A stretch of DNA of 64,000 nt from Actinomortierella ambigua. Lineage: Eukaryota > Mortierellomycota > Mortierellomycetes > Mortierellales > Mortierellaceae. The position numbers were made by a program, and so were the translations under genes. A model generated the notes under the pieces. That model ran no database searches. It was not told the DNA's origin and saw only the letters and a list, made by a program, of their open reading frames with translations. The stretch covers positions 1 through 64,000 of the forward strand of contig JAAAJB010000096.1 in assembly GCA_016098155.1 (NCBI GenBank). The letters run 5' to 3'. Positions 1-10,675 of the stretch are shown one piece after another. Position 1 is the stretch's first letter. Each line of letters begins with the position of its first letter.

Positions 1-1404
1 GTATTGCACTACCTCGTGTCGCCCCTCGCGTCTTTCTATGCATCCAACCGGCAATCTCTTGGACCAAAGCATTCTAACTCGACCTTCCGTGCATTCGAGT
101 CCTCCTGTTGATGGCCGAGGCCACGCCGGTGCTGTCCTGCCGAACCTAGTTCTTGGTCACCTTGCTCCTCCCCCGAGCCGGGAGAGCACGCCTGTCTTTG
201 CCTGGACAGGTGTGGGATGCTCTGAACACTACCTCCTCGTGGTGCATCCTGGGGAAGGTCCACATTGCTGTGGGCCTTCGCAGAAGGTGTTCATATTTTA
301 ATTTTTAATGACAATGACAATGCTGGTTACAAGATGAATGTCTTACAGACGAGAAAGGGCAGGATATCTCATGTATGCTTTGATCTCTCACGCCTTTCTT
401 TTTATTTATTTATTTATTCTTTCCGGCATAGACAGCAGAGCCATGTTACTGGGATACCGATTCATCAATGATTCAGCATTGACCTTATTGAGCCCTCTAC
501 CTACGGCAGTCAGGACAACACAACTTGGCATCTTGGCGTACATTTCAATGCTTCCCTTTACTCCGAGGACTGACTTGTCCAATTTTACTGGATGGTCATT
601 GTACCGGGCCACGTTTTCAGCGTGTAGCAGAGGCACAAACTAGTACACGATAGTCTCTCACTCGTACTCAATACAACGACATGCTTGCGCAACTTCGTTA
701 AGGCAGTGGTGATGGTGGTAGCAGTGTGTGTTGTCATTTGTCCAAGACCTGAATGCTAAAGCTAACTATGAAGCGGCTCGTGCCCGTTTTGGCCACCTTA
801 ATATACATGCCAGGAGGCAGCGACCCTGTTCTCAAACGTCAGCTCGTGCACAACAAAAGTTTAGCCTAGTATACAGGTAGATGGTTATGCACCCAGTCAA
901 CGCTTGCAGCCGTGCCAGTGCGGTGCTATCATATCGACCATTCCATTACCCAGTGCTGCAGGACCAGTCGGTCAAGGGCTGTTGCCAATCCTAGGAAACT
1001 CCATATGTATGTAGTGGTAAAATTCATCTCATAGTTGCATGCAATTGTGGTTGGTGCCTGGTGAGTTTCGGTCACGAGACTGAATGAGGCCTCAGAGACG
1101 CCACTTTCAACTTTTTCTCTCGCCCCCTCCAAGTCCGCCCCCCCCCCTTTCCCCATTCTGATTGACTGAGAGTTGGCATACCCCCAGCTGCCCATGGATT
1201 GACTTTACCCTGGCATCAACCCTCGGCGCCCTGTCCCCCTCCTCTCTAGCCTCCGTCATCCCCTTTCCACGAGGTGAGAGCATGCTGCGAAACCATTGCG
1301 GCTGACTGGCCCACGAGAAACAGCCCCCCTGAATCCCGATCTAGCCTGGGCTGAGCACTTCATTCCCACCCAGCTACTTCCCTTGGTGGACCCAACAGAC
1401 ATTA
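1..1404. other. Non-coding flank, no gene recognised
   Basis: No open frame here looks like a conserved protein on either strand, and the short ORFs lack codon bias and family motifs. The last ~250 bases are C/T-rich, with runs of C near 1140. They probably hold the promoter and 5' leader of the TPR/SR gene that follows. The left end could hold the 3' tail of a gene lying outside the window, but nothing supports that directly. Confidence 0.5.
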
Positions 1405-4400
1405 ATGCTCATTGAAATCCGCTCCTCTCCCGATTCTTGTCCTTCGATGCGTGCACCCGCAATACAGATGAACCCTGAATCCTCCCTCTCAGGAGGCATC
1501 GTCGCAACCGCGCCCGTCTTTCAGAAACCTCGGCCACTCAAGGCATCGGCCGGCTCGATGGTATCCGCAACAGCTGTATCCACAGGAACAGCTACCTCCT
1601 CCAACGCCACCAACACAAGTAGCTATGGCGCCGTGGAATCGACACACCACTACCACCACCACCACCTCAGTGGTACCACAGCCGTGGCAGCACCTCCTTC
1701 GCTAACGACCTCCAACGTGGATCCGGTTCTCGAGCCTGTGATTCGCAAATTTCTAAAGTCTGAAAAGTTTCAACGCAAGATGAAGCCTCTAGTCAGAGCC
1801 ACCTCGCTTCCAGGGCGACAGAGTATGTGCTTTAGTCTCTTATGCTGTCTCTATACCACCACTTCACCCTTCACCTGAGATCTCGAAGGATCAGGCATTA
1901 TCGCTTATGCTGCGTCGCGGTCGTTTATTTTTTAAACTTTTTTTTTTTCTCAATACCACTTTAGATTACAAATTTTCGGCTGTCGATGGACTTCCACCCC
2001 AAGAAGTCAAACAGTGGCGAACTAGTTTGGTGCAGGATGAGATGGCGTCCAATAACCCTTTCTGGACAGCGCGCTGGATGAGAGTCTTTGGTGTAGCACC
2101 GCGATTGGATGACAGTCTGCTGAAAGTACCATGGATCAAATGCGAAAGGTAATTTTTTTGTCATAGTCTTCAAGATAGAGGGTGACACGATGCGGGATTT
2201 GATCAAGCTAATGAAACCTAGTTCTCCATTTTTATCTAATAGACCAACATTGGATAATGGACCAAAGACAGGCTTGCCACTCCATCGTAAGGAGACATAT
2301 CTCACACTACGAGATGAGCAAAATCGCATGTGGGCACAAGATAGGTAAGGAACACTTCTTCGAGAGTACTTTCACTGGTATCGCGTTCTATCTATTCCCC
2401 ACCTCCCTCCCATTCCACTTTGCTTACTCTTTCGCCTTTTTGATTTTTTGATCATTTTCTATATCTTAGCTACAATCTTGGCATAGAGTATGCTCAGGCA
2501 GGAAAACTGGATGACGCTGTAAATGCGTACAGTCAGGCTATTCAAATTGACTCTAAATATGTCGAAGCATACATCACAAGAGGCTGCACGTAAGTTTTTT
2601 TTCTATCCTTTGATTACCGACGACGACGAAGGGTTAGAAAAACTGCAAACGGAATTTGAATGACGACAGAGGTGTAAGAATGGAAATTCCATCCGATTAA
2701 TCAAGCGCACGGATCTACGTTTTTTTTTTAGACTCGCTAATCAGAACAAACTGAAAGGCGCCATCATGGACTTTCGACAGGCGCTTGTACTAGACTCAGG
2801 GAACGTTCTGGCAACACAGTATCTCGAGACCACAACTACCCAGTATGAGCAGAACCTTCTAGTTGTAAGTCTTTTTTTTTCTCTTTTTTTTCTTTTACTA
2901 TTAATGTGCATAGATATGTGTCTCACGCATTTCATTGTTCGAAAAGGTGAGTTTTTTACACGTCTAACATTCACTTATATCTTCTTTCCATAGGCACCCT
3001 TGGACAGTGGATATAACGCCATGGAGATCGACCCTGCAGCAATACCCAGAGATGCCGACCACTACGACGATCAAGTAGACAGTGGGAAGGCCATTACTGA
3101 CAACAATCAAAGGAATGGAGGTAGTCGCTCCAAACGAAAAAAGAAAAAGAAGCGCAATCGAGAGCGACGACAGCAAGAGCAAATGCAGCGCAGGCAGGAA
3201 GAAGAAGAGGAAGGAAGAGGAATGGGCCAGAGAGATGGCGGTGGCCGACGAGGTCGAAGCAAGAGTCGATCGAGGAGTAGAAGTCGCAGTAGGAGCAAGA
3301 GTCGGGGCAGGAGCAGAGACAGAAGCAGAAGCAGAAGCAGAAGCAGGTCGCAAAGCCCCACGCATCGCGGACACGAGCGCAGTTATCGGCAGAACGACGA
3401 TCGAGACCGCTCTCGTCGTCGGGACCGTAGTCGGGATCAACAGCAGGATCGTCGGGACCGAGACAGGGAAAGAGACCGATCGGACCGGAACCGGGATCGG
3501 GATCGCAACCGTGAACGAGATCGCAACCGTGATCGTGATCGTACGCGTGAACGCGATGGCGATCGAGGCCATGGTCGGGGACGTGAGCAGAATCGTGATC
3601 GTGACCGCGATCGAGATAGAGGCCGCGGCGGCGATCGGTATTCGCCTAAGAGAGAGTCCACGCGAGGTGGCGGCGGAGACGCAGAGCGGCGATCACGCTC
3701 GAGATCAAGGTCTCGGACGCGGTCTCGATCTCCCTCCAATGCCAACCATCGTCTTTCTCGTAGGCAAAGCCAGTCTCGTTCTAGATCTAGATCGACTTCC
3801 AAGTCGAGACCCAATCGACGATCATCTCGTGGAGGAGGAGGAGGAGGAGTTTCTCGCTCGACAACTGGTAATAGAGATTCACGCACACGGTCACGGTCGC
3901 CATCACGACCGACAAAGCGGATACGAGCTGATTCGGTTTCCCTTACCCGCTCACGATCGAGGAGCCCATCGCGACTCAAGGATGCAAGTCAAAAGGAGGT
4001 CGACAGGCACGAACAGACAGGCGATCATGACAAGGAGCGCCAGTCTTCTAAGGAACTGGATCGTCTCGCAGACGACATTGCCAAGACTGGCACATTGCAA
4101 CAGCCAAAGGATAGTGGTAGCACCAAAGACACCGTTGGAAAGCTTAGGCTCAGCGATCGCGAGAAGGACATGACGCAAAAGGATAATGTTGGTCACCATG
4201 GCGTGATGACAAATGACGATTCATCGAAACACCACAAGCAGGATAGCACCAAAGGCCCCATTGCAATAGAGACCAGGAAGGACGACGCTAGGAAGGATCG
4301 CGACGATGATCGGCGCCGCCAGAGTCGTGATGGTAGTGATGGTGGTGGGCGCGACCACTCTCGGGACCAGAACCGTGACCGTAGTCGAGATCGAGGGGAG

Positions 4401-4991
4401 CGTAGCAGCCACAATCGCTCCACTAGCCCGCCCACCATGGATCGAGGCCGAACACGCACTCGCTCCCGCTCCTCCCGTGCGCATTCGCGCTCGCGCTCAC
4501 GGTCACGTTCACATTTACGATCGCGTTCACGTTCCAACAGCCCACGTCGTAATAGGAGCCCGGGTAATAGTAGCAAGGGCAACAACAAGGGCAAGCGGCG
4601 GCCGATATCACGTCGCCAGAAACGCCGCCAGAGTCGAGGAGAGGGTGGAGATGGTGGAGGAGGTGGTGGAGGAGGAGGCGATAGTCGGGGAGGCGAAGGA
4701 AGGTCAGGAGCAGGAGCTAGTGGTGGCGATGGTGGAGGAGGGGCCGGAGGCCGGAAGCGAGAGATCTCACCTTCGCCGCCACCTGCGCAACATCAGCAAC
4801 AACATGCACCGAGGCAAGGCAAGAATCGGAAACGAGGCAGTGGTAACAAGATTTCTGGTGCCAATCTGATTGAGGTCAACTTTTCTGCACGCCGCGTCAT
4901 TGGAGGAGGCGGACAGCAAAGACAAGCTTCGCCCTCTGGCGCTTTAGAGGGTGCTGTCAAAAGAGCACGTGTGGGCTCTTCTCCGCCGTAG
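1405..4991 (+). CDS. TPR protein with long Arg/Ser/Asp-rich tail (TTC14-like)
   Basis: Six exons join in frame (1405-1822, 1965-2148, 2243-2344, 2470-2589, 2732-2864, 2994-4991) to give about 984 aa. Exons 2-3 encode a conserved-looking segment containing NNPFWTARW. Exons 4-5 encode two tetratricopeptide repeats (about residues 235-302, e.g. YNLGIEYAQAGKLDDAV). Exon 6 encodes a lysine patch, then some 550 residues of RS, RD and RE dipeptides with Gly-rich runs, ending near ARRVIGGGG. Animal TTC14 also pairs TPRs with a basic low-complexity tail, and RS/RD tails are typical of nuclear speckle or splicing factors. A nuclear RNA-processing role is therefore inferred. I do not see the S1 domain of animal TTC14. 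The start is uncertain: in-frame ATGs also occur at 1447 and 1468, and all precede the conserved part. Confidence 0.75.
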
Positions 4992-5376
4992 CGCAAGAGC
5001 TAAAAAAGAGAATGTAATGGAGCAAATTCAAAAATCAAATACACATAGAAATGGCCGGTACTGGCATATGAATCACGCCCACACCCGCGCTGCTCGAGAG
5101 ACTAGTGTGTGTGTTATATAAGACTGCAGCTTAAAACCTTCCTACTATGAAAGTATCTGTGGCTCGTCGAAGCGGGCAATGGGTCCATAGACAAAGTGAC
5201 TCCAACAGATATACTATCACTTCATGGGTCCGCCTGCGCACCAACTTTTGGTTACGTCGTTTGATAGCCGGTCAGAGAGTGTCACGGCTGGGGTGGGCAT
5301 GATTGGAGGTAGAGTGAGTGCAGCTTTGGAAGAACGGGTATGACCAGCGCCATTGTCACGTATCCTGTTGTAAACA

Positions 5377-5901
5377 GTGTCCGACAACATGCCCTAGGAA
5401 ACGCATCTTAGGATACCCGAGATGCTTCTTTGACGTCTTGAATTTCATACGGCCTCTCCCTGTTGTCTCCAACATGCGCTCATGTCCCCCAATCGCTGAT
5501 CCCATCCACGACTATGTAGGCAAGCATTATCTTGGTAAGCCCCCAAAATGGACGCTATAGGTGACCCATACAACTTGGCGGTAAACTTGCATTGTGTATG
5601 CACCGCATTCCAGATCCCCATGGGCACGCGCCTGTGAGTGTACGTACCCCACGACATTTGAAATGTGATATACTCCTCGTCTCCGGCGCATACACCGATG
5701 GTGTAACAGCTTATGGATCCGTCGACCGTCAAACAGTACTCGTAGCTAGACTCGTAGCCAGCGAGCCAATCCAGAATTTCTTCGATGTTAGGAATCGTCT
5801 ACGACTCTCGCACCGTCACCTTGTTCAAAGCATGTATAGATCACACACTTGTGCAGTCCGCCATCCCTCTTCCTCGTGAGCATGATCGGTGCGATCCACT
5901 C
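5377..5901 (-). pseudogene. Ty3/gypsy-type reverse transcriptase relic
   Basis: Read on the minus strand, four blocks in different frames follow the order of a Ty3/gypsy reverse transcriptase. Block 1 (5901-5857) reads EWIAPIMLTRKRDGG, the fingers entry motif. Block 2 (5828 to about 5570) reads LNKVTVRES, a TAG stop at 5801-5799, then NIEEILDWLAG, later GDEEYITFQ and RRVPMGIWNA. Block 3 (5533-5488) reads KIMLAYIVVDGISDWG, the position of the catalytic Y-x-D-D box, where the Asp pair is not intact. Block 4 (5445-5377) reads KFKTSKKHLGYPKMRFLGHV, the thumb motif. Frameshifts and a stop show it is dead. I found no gag, protease, RNase H, integrase or LTRs nearby. It sits about 380 bases upstream of a tRNA-Gly gene. 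Confidence 0.8.
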
Positions 5902-6283
5902 ACCTCCGTCTCTTCAGTTATGCCAGCCCTCAGTAGACTCCTCCCCACTCTACTACAGAAAAAAAGGGGTAGCAGAGCACAATGACCCGCTTTCAGTGCA
6001 TACTTCATGTATTACATCGTGTTTAAACAGCTATAGCGAGTTTTTGGACTCGTTTCAAGTCTATGAAACTCCTTCCTTCTTACTTGGTCGCTCCTCCTCG
6101 TCAAGCAGGTGTTTAAAGTCTCCCAACAGGCCAGTTTCCATCATCAGAAAGGGGCTCCAGTGGCGCACTTGCCACACTCCAGCTAATCTCAGCAGTGATT
6201 GCCGCAATAATTATGTTTGGAAGAAATTACTGCTTTGCTACGCATGGTTTCAGATGGGCATCAATATTAAAATTTCCATCGAA

Positions 6284-6354
6284 GCGTGGATGGTTTAGTG
6301 GTATAATTACCGCCTGCCACGCGGTAGACCCGGGTTCGATTCCCGGTCCACGCA
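6284..6354 (+). tRNA. tRNA-Gly (anticodon GCC)
   Basis: A 71-nt cloverleaf can be drawn. The acceptor arms GCGTGGA (6284-6290) and TCCACGC (6347-6353) pair perfectly, with discriminator A at 6354. The A box region is TGGTTTAGTGG and the B box is GGTTCGATTCC. The anticodon stem-loop CCTGCCACG carries GCC, which reads GGC/GGU glycine codons. There is no intron and no encoded CCA. A run of four T at 6358-6361 can end Pol III transcription, with a longer T run near 6423. Confidence 0.96.
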
Positions 6355-6361
6355 TTCTTTT

Positions 6362-7187
6362 GCGTCTTCTCGCAAGTATCTTTTTGGCCCCGCGACGCGC
6401 TTACAGAAAGATCGCGTCGCGTTTTTTTTTTATTTTGGACGATCTATTTGTCCACCCACTTTTGTGCCACCTTGCTTGATGTCAATGAACACGGAATCCT
6501 CATGCTGCGCTAGCTATCCAGCGAAGTCCTTGAGTGTACCTTTGTAGGTCGAATAGCTGACAAATCACTGAAGTCATATAAACGGGGCAACCAATGTTTT
6601 GAAACAAGGGGTAGTTCATGTTGAGGACCCAACGTTGAGAAACATGACGGGTTTCCCCCTAAAGAGGAGACCGATATCGATGGCCGAATCGCCTCTAATA
6701 CGGCTGCAAAGACGCATGCGAAGGCCAATCTTATATGGGTCGACAAATAGGTGCTAAAAAGGACTATCGGAGGGTGTCAATGACTTTCGGTAGATCCCGA
6801 TCCGAGTAGAGGTATTTGGCTTCGTCTTTTGCTTTCTTGTATATGTCTCCCTCTGCACTACAAGTAAAGGCAATCATACCCGTCAGAAAAGTGCGGATGG
6901 GCACAGACGTATTACTGCGACGCACACATCCACAGCTTCTTGTGCAACTGTTTCTCCATGGACGAATGGCGATTGGAGTTATGGCTATGATAATCTACTC
7001 TTCAGAGTGCGCGGTCGAGGTTGATGACCCCTTCCTGCCCCTTGCCTAACGGATCATGCTACGTTTTCATTCGCCAGTAGCCTTGACTAAAGCGGCGTGA
7101 ACAAGAAAATTTTCGCCATCCCCTTTCTTCCACCTTTTGCCCTCTTCCTCTCCACTTTCACTCCTACAGGGCATTCATTATCAAAAA
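6362..7187. other. Intergenic region, no gene recognised
   Basis: Between the tRNA and the GST gene no open frame has family motifs. The short ORFs (for example minus strand 6746-6510) show no codon bias. Given the Ty3 relic on the other side of the tRNA, more decayed transposon DNA is possible, but I could not recognise any. The final 100 bases are C/T-rich and likely form the GST promoter and leader. Confidence 0.5.
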
Positions 7188-8247
7188 ATGGCATCGGCTG
7201 ATATCAAGACCATTCTGGCAGAGCCAGACAAGTCTAGCTATGTCGTGACATATTTGCCTCTCATGGGCCGCTCCGGTATATATCTGTTACTCTTCAAGAC
7301 TCTGATGAGCGGTGGGCTTGGGAGTCGGGATACACACTAGTTGCTAGAGAAAGAAAGAAAAAAATTCTCACGCACCCTTTTATCGATCCTTTTTGTCTCT
7401 CACTCTCTCACTCTCTCACTCTCTCCTTGCGCCCTCAGGCCTCATTCGCGTCCTTCTTCATCTTGCAGGAGCCAAAGTAATACACCGGGTTGAGACATAC
7501 GAGTCTGTCAAGGCGGACCGGTCCAAGTTCCCCTATGGCCGTGTGCCTGTGTTGGAGGAAACTCAGCCGGACGGCACCAAGTTTGTACTGGCAGAGGCCA
7601 TCGCGATCGAGCATTACTTGGCGGAGAAATATGGCTTGTTGTCGTCTGTCAGCGACCACCATCACCACCACAACCACCACCACCACCAGCACCAGGCGAG
7701 GCCAGACCCACAGCTGTCGGCCAAGATCAAGTCAGTGGCGCTCAATACCTATCTCGAGCTTAGCTCCAACTTGTTTGACCCTCTGTTCCAAAAGAACGAG
7801 GAGCAGCAAGAAAAATTTCGCAACGAGATTCTGCCACTGTGGATCGCCAACCACGAGCGACTGCTCAGGGACAACGGAAACAACGGTCATTACTTTGGCG
7901 ACCGGGCGACGTTGGCTGACCTCACGGTGCTAAACTGGCTGAGGGTCATGGAGGCAATGGGCATTCGGGTGGCGGAGGATAGCCCGCTCAAGAAACTCGA
8001 GGAGACCATCAAGGCCATGCCCGAGTGGCGTGGCAAGTACGAGTACTTTCACCCGTTCAATGGCAACCTTGGAGATGAAAGGCTGGACGCCGCCGCAGCC
8101 GTGGATATGCAGGAAACGACAGAGCAAGTGGATGGCGAAGTCGCTTTAGAGGAGGAGGAACAGGAGGAAGAAGAGGACGAGGAAGATGAGGGGGAGGGGG
8201 ATAAAGAGACACGGGATCAGCCTTCAAAAAGGAGAAAGGCTGCCTAG
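7188..8247 (+). CDS. Glutathione S-transferase-like protein with His-rich insert and acidic tail
   Basis: Two exons (7188-7275, 7439-8247) give 298 aa. The junction restores GRSGLIRVLLHLAGA, the first thioredoxin-fold helix. The N-terminal GST domain (about 8-97) includes GRVPVLEE, with the cis-Pro before the glutathione-binding strand, and AEAIAIEHYLAEKYGL. The all-helical C-terminal domain (about 118-232) has YFGDRATLADLTVLNWL, the usual capping motif. Such enzymes conjugate glutathione to electrophiles in the cytosol, or serve as sigma-class-like isomerases. Two things are odd. A run of nine His within twelve residues (103-114) falls in the linker between the domains. After the fold, about 60 extra residues form an acidic stretch of Glu/Asp ending in PSKRRKAA, a basic nuclear-signal-like cluster. 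The gene is convergent with an aldo/keto reductase. Confidence 0.88.
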
Positions 8248-8440
8248 AATTAGTTGTGGACCAACACCGCCCTTTTTTTTTTTTTTATATCTGGATAGCT
8301 TTTCTTTTCGCAACAGAACAAATAAACTATTTGAAATTACTAATGTTCATTCAAAGGACTGCGATGGAAAAAAAAGGAGAGTGAGAAGCTGGGATGGGTG
8401 CGAGAAGGTAAAGGGTGGGTCGTGCGTGATTAAGTTTTTT

Positions 8441-10340
8441 TTAAGAGCTTCGGAAGTTGTACTCCAAGGCAGGCTTGTTGAGCAAGATCTGTTCAATGTT
8501 GTCCACAATGTCGTCAGTCAACAGTGGTACGATCGAGATTGCCTTGATATTCTCCTCGATCTGCGAGGGTCTCGAGGCTCCCGTGATGACCGAGGACAGG
8601 TTGGGGTTCTTAAGGCACCAGGCCAGAGCCAGCTGGGCCGTTGAGCAGCCAAGGTCGCGAGCAATCTCGCCCAGCTTGACCACCTTGGAGATCTTAATGC
8701 GGCCATCTTCAGACTCGAGCGAATCGCGGAGGCGCTTCATCACAGCATTGTCCTCGATCGCCAGACGACTGTCGGTGGGAACACCCTCGTTGTACTTGCC
8801 CGTCAACAGACCCGAAGCAAGGGGCGACCACACTGTCGCGCCCATGCCGAATGACTTGTACAGAGGCAAGTACTCCTTCTCGACCCTGTCACGGTGGAAC
8901 ATGTTGTATTGAGGTTGCTCCATCTATTGCCATGTAAAATAGAGTGCGAAGAAAAAGAAGACAGAGAAGACATGGCGTCAGATAAAAAAAAAAAAATAAT
9001 AACTACAGGTTGGTCTGCGACGAAAACTCAAAAGTTTAGGCTTCCCGGGAAAGAGTTTGTGTGACCAATAAGAGGTCACTTGACACCGGAGGAGAATGTG
9101 AGCATGGCGGAATGTCGATGAGAATAAGCTGTCTATCCATGTCCTGCGATATAGTTTATCCATTCTTTGGTTTTGTTTGCCAAAGTGACTATATGCATGC
9201 ACTCTATTTTCTTTGTGGTGGTTACTGTGGTCTACTCGTGCGCCACCCGATGGTCCGCGTAAGCTCACCAAATCCTCAACTGTCAAGGTGTTGTGTTGGA
9301 GGAGGAGGAGGAGAGGCGGGGGAATATGGAAACATACCAATGGGCCGACCAGATTGAGGCGCTGAGCAACGAGATGGGCTTCCGTGATCTGCTGGGCTGT
9401 CCATTCACTTGTGCCCCAGTAAAAAGCCTTGCCCGTGTTGATGATATGGTTAAAAGCGCGGACAATCTCCTCCATAGGAGTATCGGGATCCGGGCGATGG
9501 GCGTAAATAAGATCGACATAGTCGAGCTGCAGGCGCTTCAGAGAAGCATCAGTGCCCTCGATGATATGCTTACGCGACAGACCGCGGTCATTGGGGCCTT
9601 TACCGCCCCAGAAGATCTTGGTCGAGATGACCAGATCGGAGCGCTTCCAGCCAAACTTGCGGATGGCGACGCCCATGTCGATCTCGCACTGACCGCCAGA
9701 GTAGACCTATGTGTGTCAATGCATGATGAGAGTGATCGATGGAGGAGGAGAGGGGGGGCGCGTGAGTGGGGAGCGCTAAACAGGAATTGAGTCCGGCTAA
9801 ACCTATGCGATCAATCGTATTGGACTGATCGCCCGTTGGGTTGTTGCATTCGGTTGGGTGGGCAAGGAATAATGATCGCAAAGAGTCAGGTGAAAGGGGA
9901 ACCGCGCCGCTGGGAGAGGAGGGGGGGGGGGTACATAAACTGGGCAGTGAAACACGCAGGTGGGCTGGGGTCAGGCGTACCTCGGCTGTGTCGAAGAAGT
10001 TGATACCGGCGTCAAAGGCTGCCTTCATGCATGCCTGTGCCACCTCGGGGCCGACCTGGCCACCTACAGAGCATGGTGAGCAGGGGAGAAGGGGGAGAGG
10101 GAGAGGGGGGGGTGGATGGTTAGTGTTCCTGAGCAGACTCTAACCGTACGACGGGTGGGCCCAAGCTTTATTTTGTGTTGCCACGTTTGCTCAGCCTTCC
10201 GCGAAGATAGCCGTTGGCCACGCGCGTGGAGTTGGGAGGTGGACGGGCATACCGTAGGTGACCCAACCGCCAAGCGACAAGCAGGAGACCATAAGGCCAC
10301 TTCTGCCAAGATAGCGATATTCCATGGGGGTGCGCTGCAT
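8441..10340 (-). CDS. Aldo/keto reductase, voltage-gated K+ channel beta-subunit-like
   Basis: Four exons on the minus strand (10340-10253, 10063-9981, 9706-9338, 8923-8441) join in frame to 340 aa. The start [16 protein letters not shown] matches the family N-terminus, and an ATG five codons later (10325) is equally possible. The catalytic tetrad of the superfamily is visible: Asp in NFFDTAE, Tyr in the following VYSGGQ, Lys in [10 protein letters not shown], and His in IYAHRPD. The C-terminal NADPH-binding part has [22 protein letters not shown] and [16 protein letters not shown]. The sequence resembles the Shaker beta-subunit/YhdN branch of NADPH-dependent oxidoreductases that reduce aldehydes and ketones. 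The physiological substrate cannot be told. It is transcribed away from NSP1 across a ~335-base gap. Confidence 0.93.
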
Positions 10341-10675
10341 TTCGTGAGGGAGGCTAAATGGATGAGAGAGGGATGGAGATGAATGTAGGTAGGAAGGGAA
10401 AAGAGAGAATGAGGAAAAATAACCAGGGTCAGGAAGTACGGCAAGTAGTGGAAGTGGGTGGTATGTGTTGTGTGTGGGGAACGAGAGGGTGAGGGCAACG
10501 CTTTTTTCCTGTAACCTTTTTCCCAGAAACGAGCGCTAATACATATACATCCGCCATTTTCGGTGACGTCTTTTTTTTCTTTTCGCGCGCGGCAGTCAAA
10601 GTTGTACCAAAGCACTTTGGGAGGACAAGCAGCAATCTCTTCTTTTTCTGCAACTTTGAAGACTCGAGACCAGCA
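10341..10675. promoter_or_regulatory. Divergent promoter region, AKR / NSP1
   Basis: This 335-base gap lies between the aldo/keto reductase start (minus) and the proposed NSP1 start (plus). It contains GA-rich stretches on the AKR side, a CCTGTAACC segment and a T8 run before TTTCGCGCGCGGCAG on the NSP1 side. No TATA box is obvious. It is called a shared promoter because nothing else fits between the two heads. Confidence 0.4.

Noticed and set aside
2964..4594. Several long frames on both strands over the Arg/Ser-rich exon
   Set aside because: Repetitive CGA/GAT/TCG codons keep all frames open. Only the frame that continues from the TPR exons is supported.
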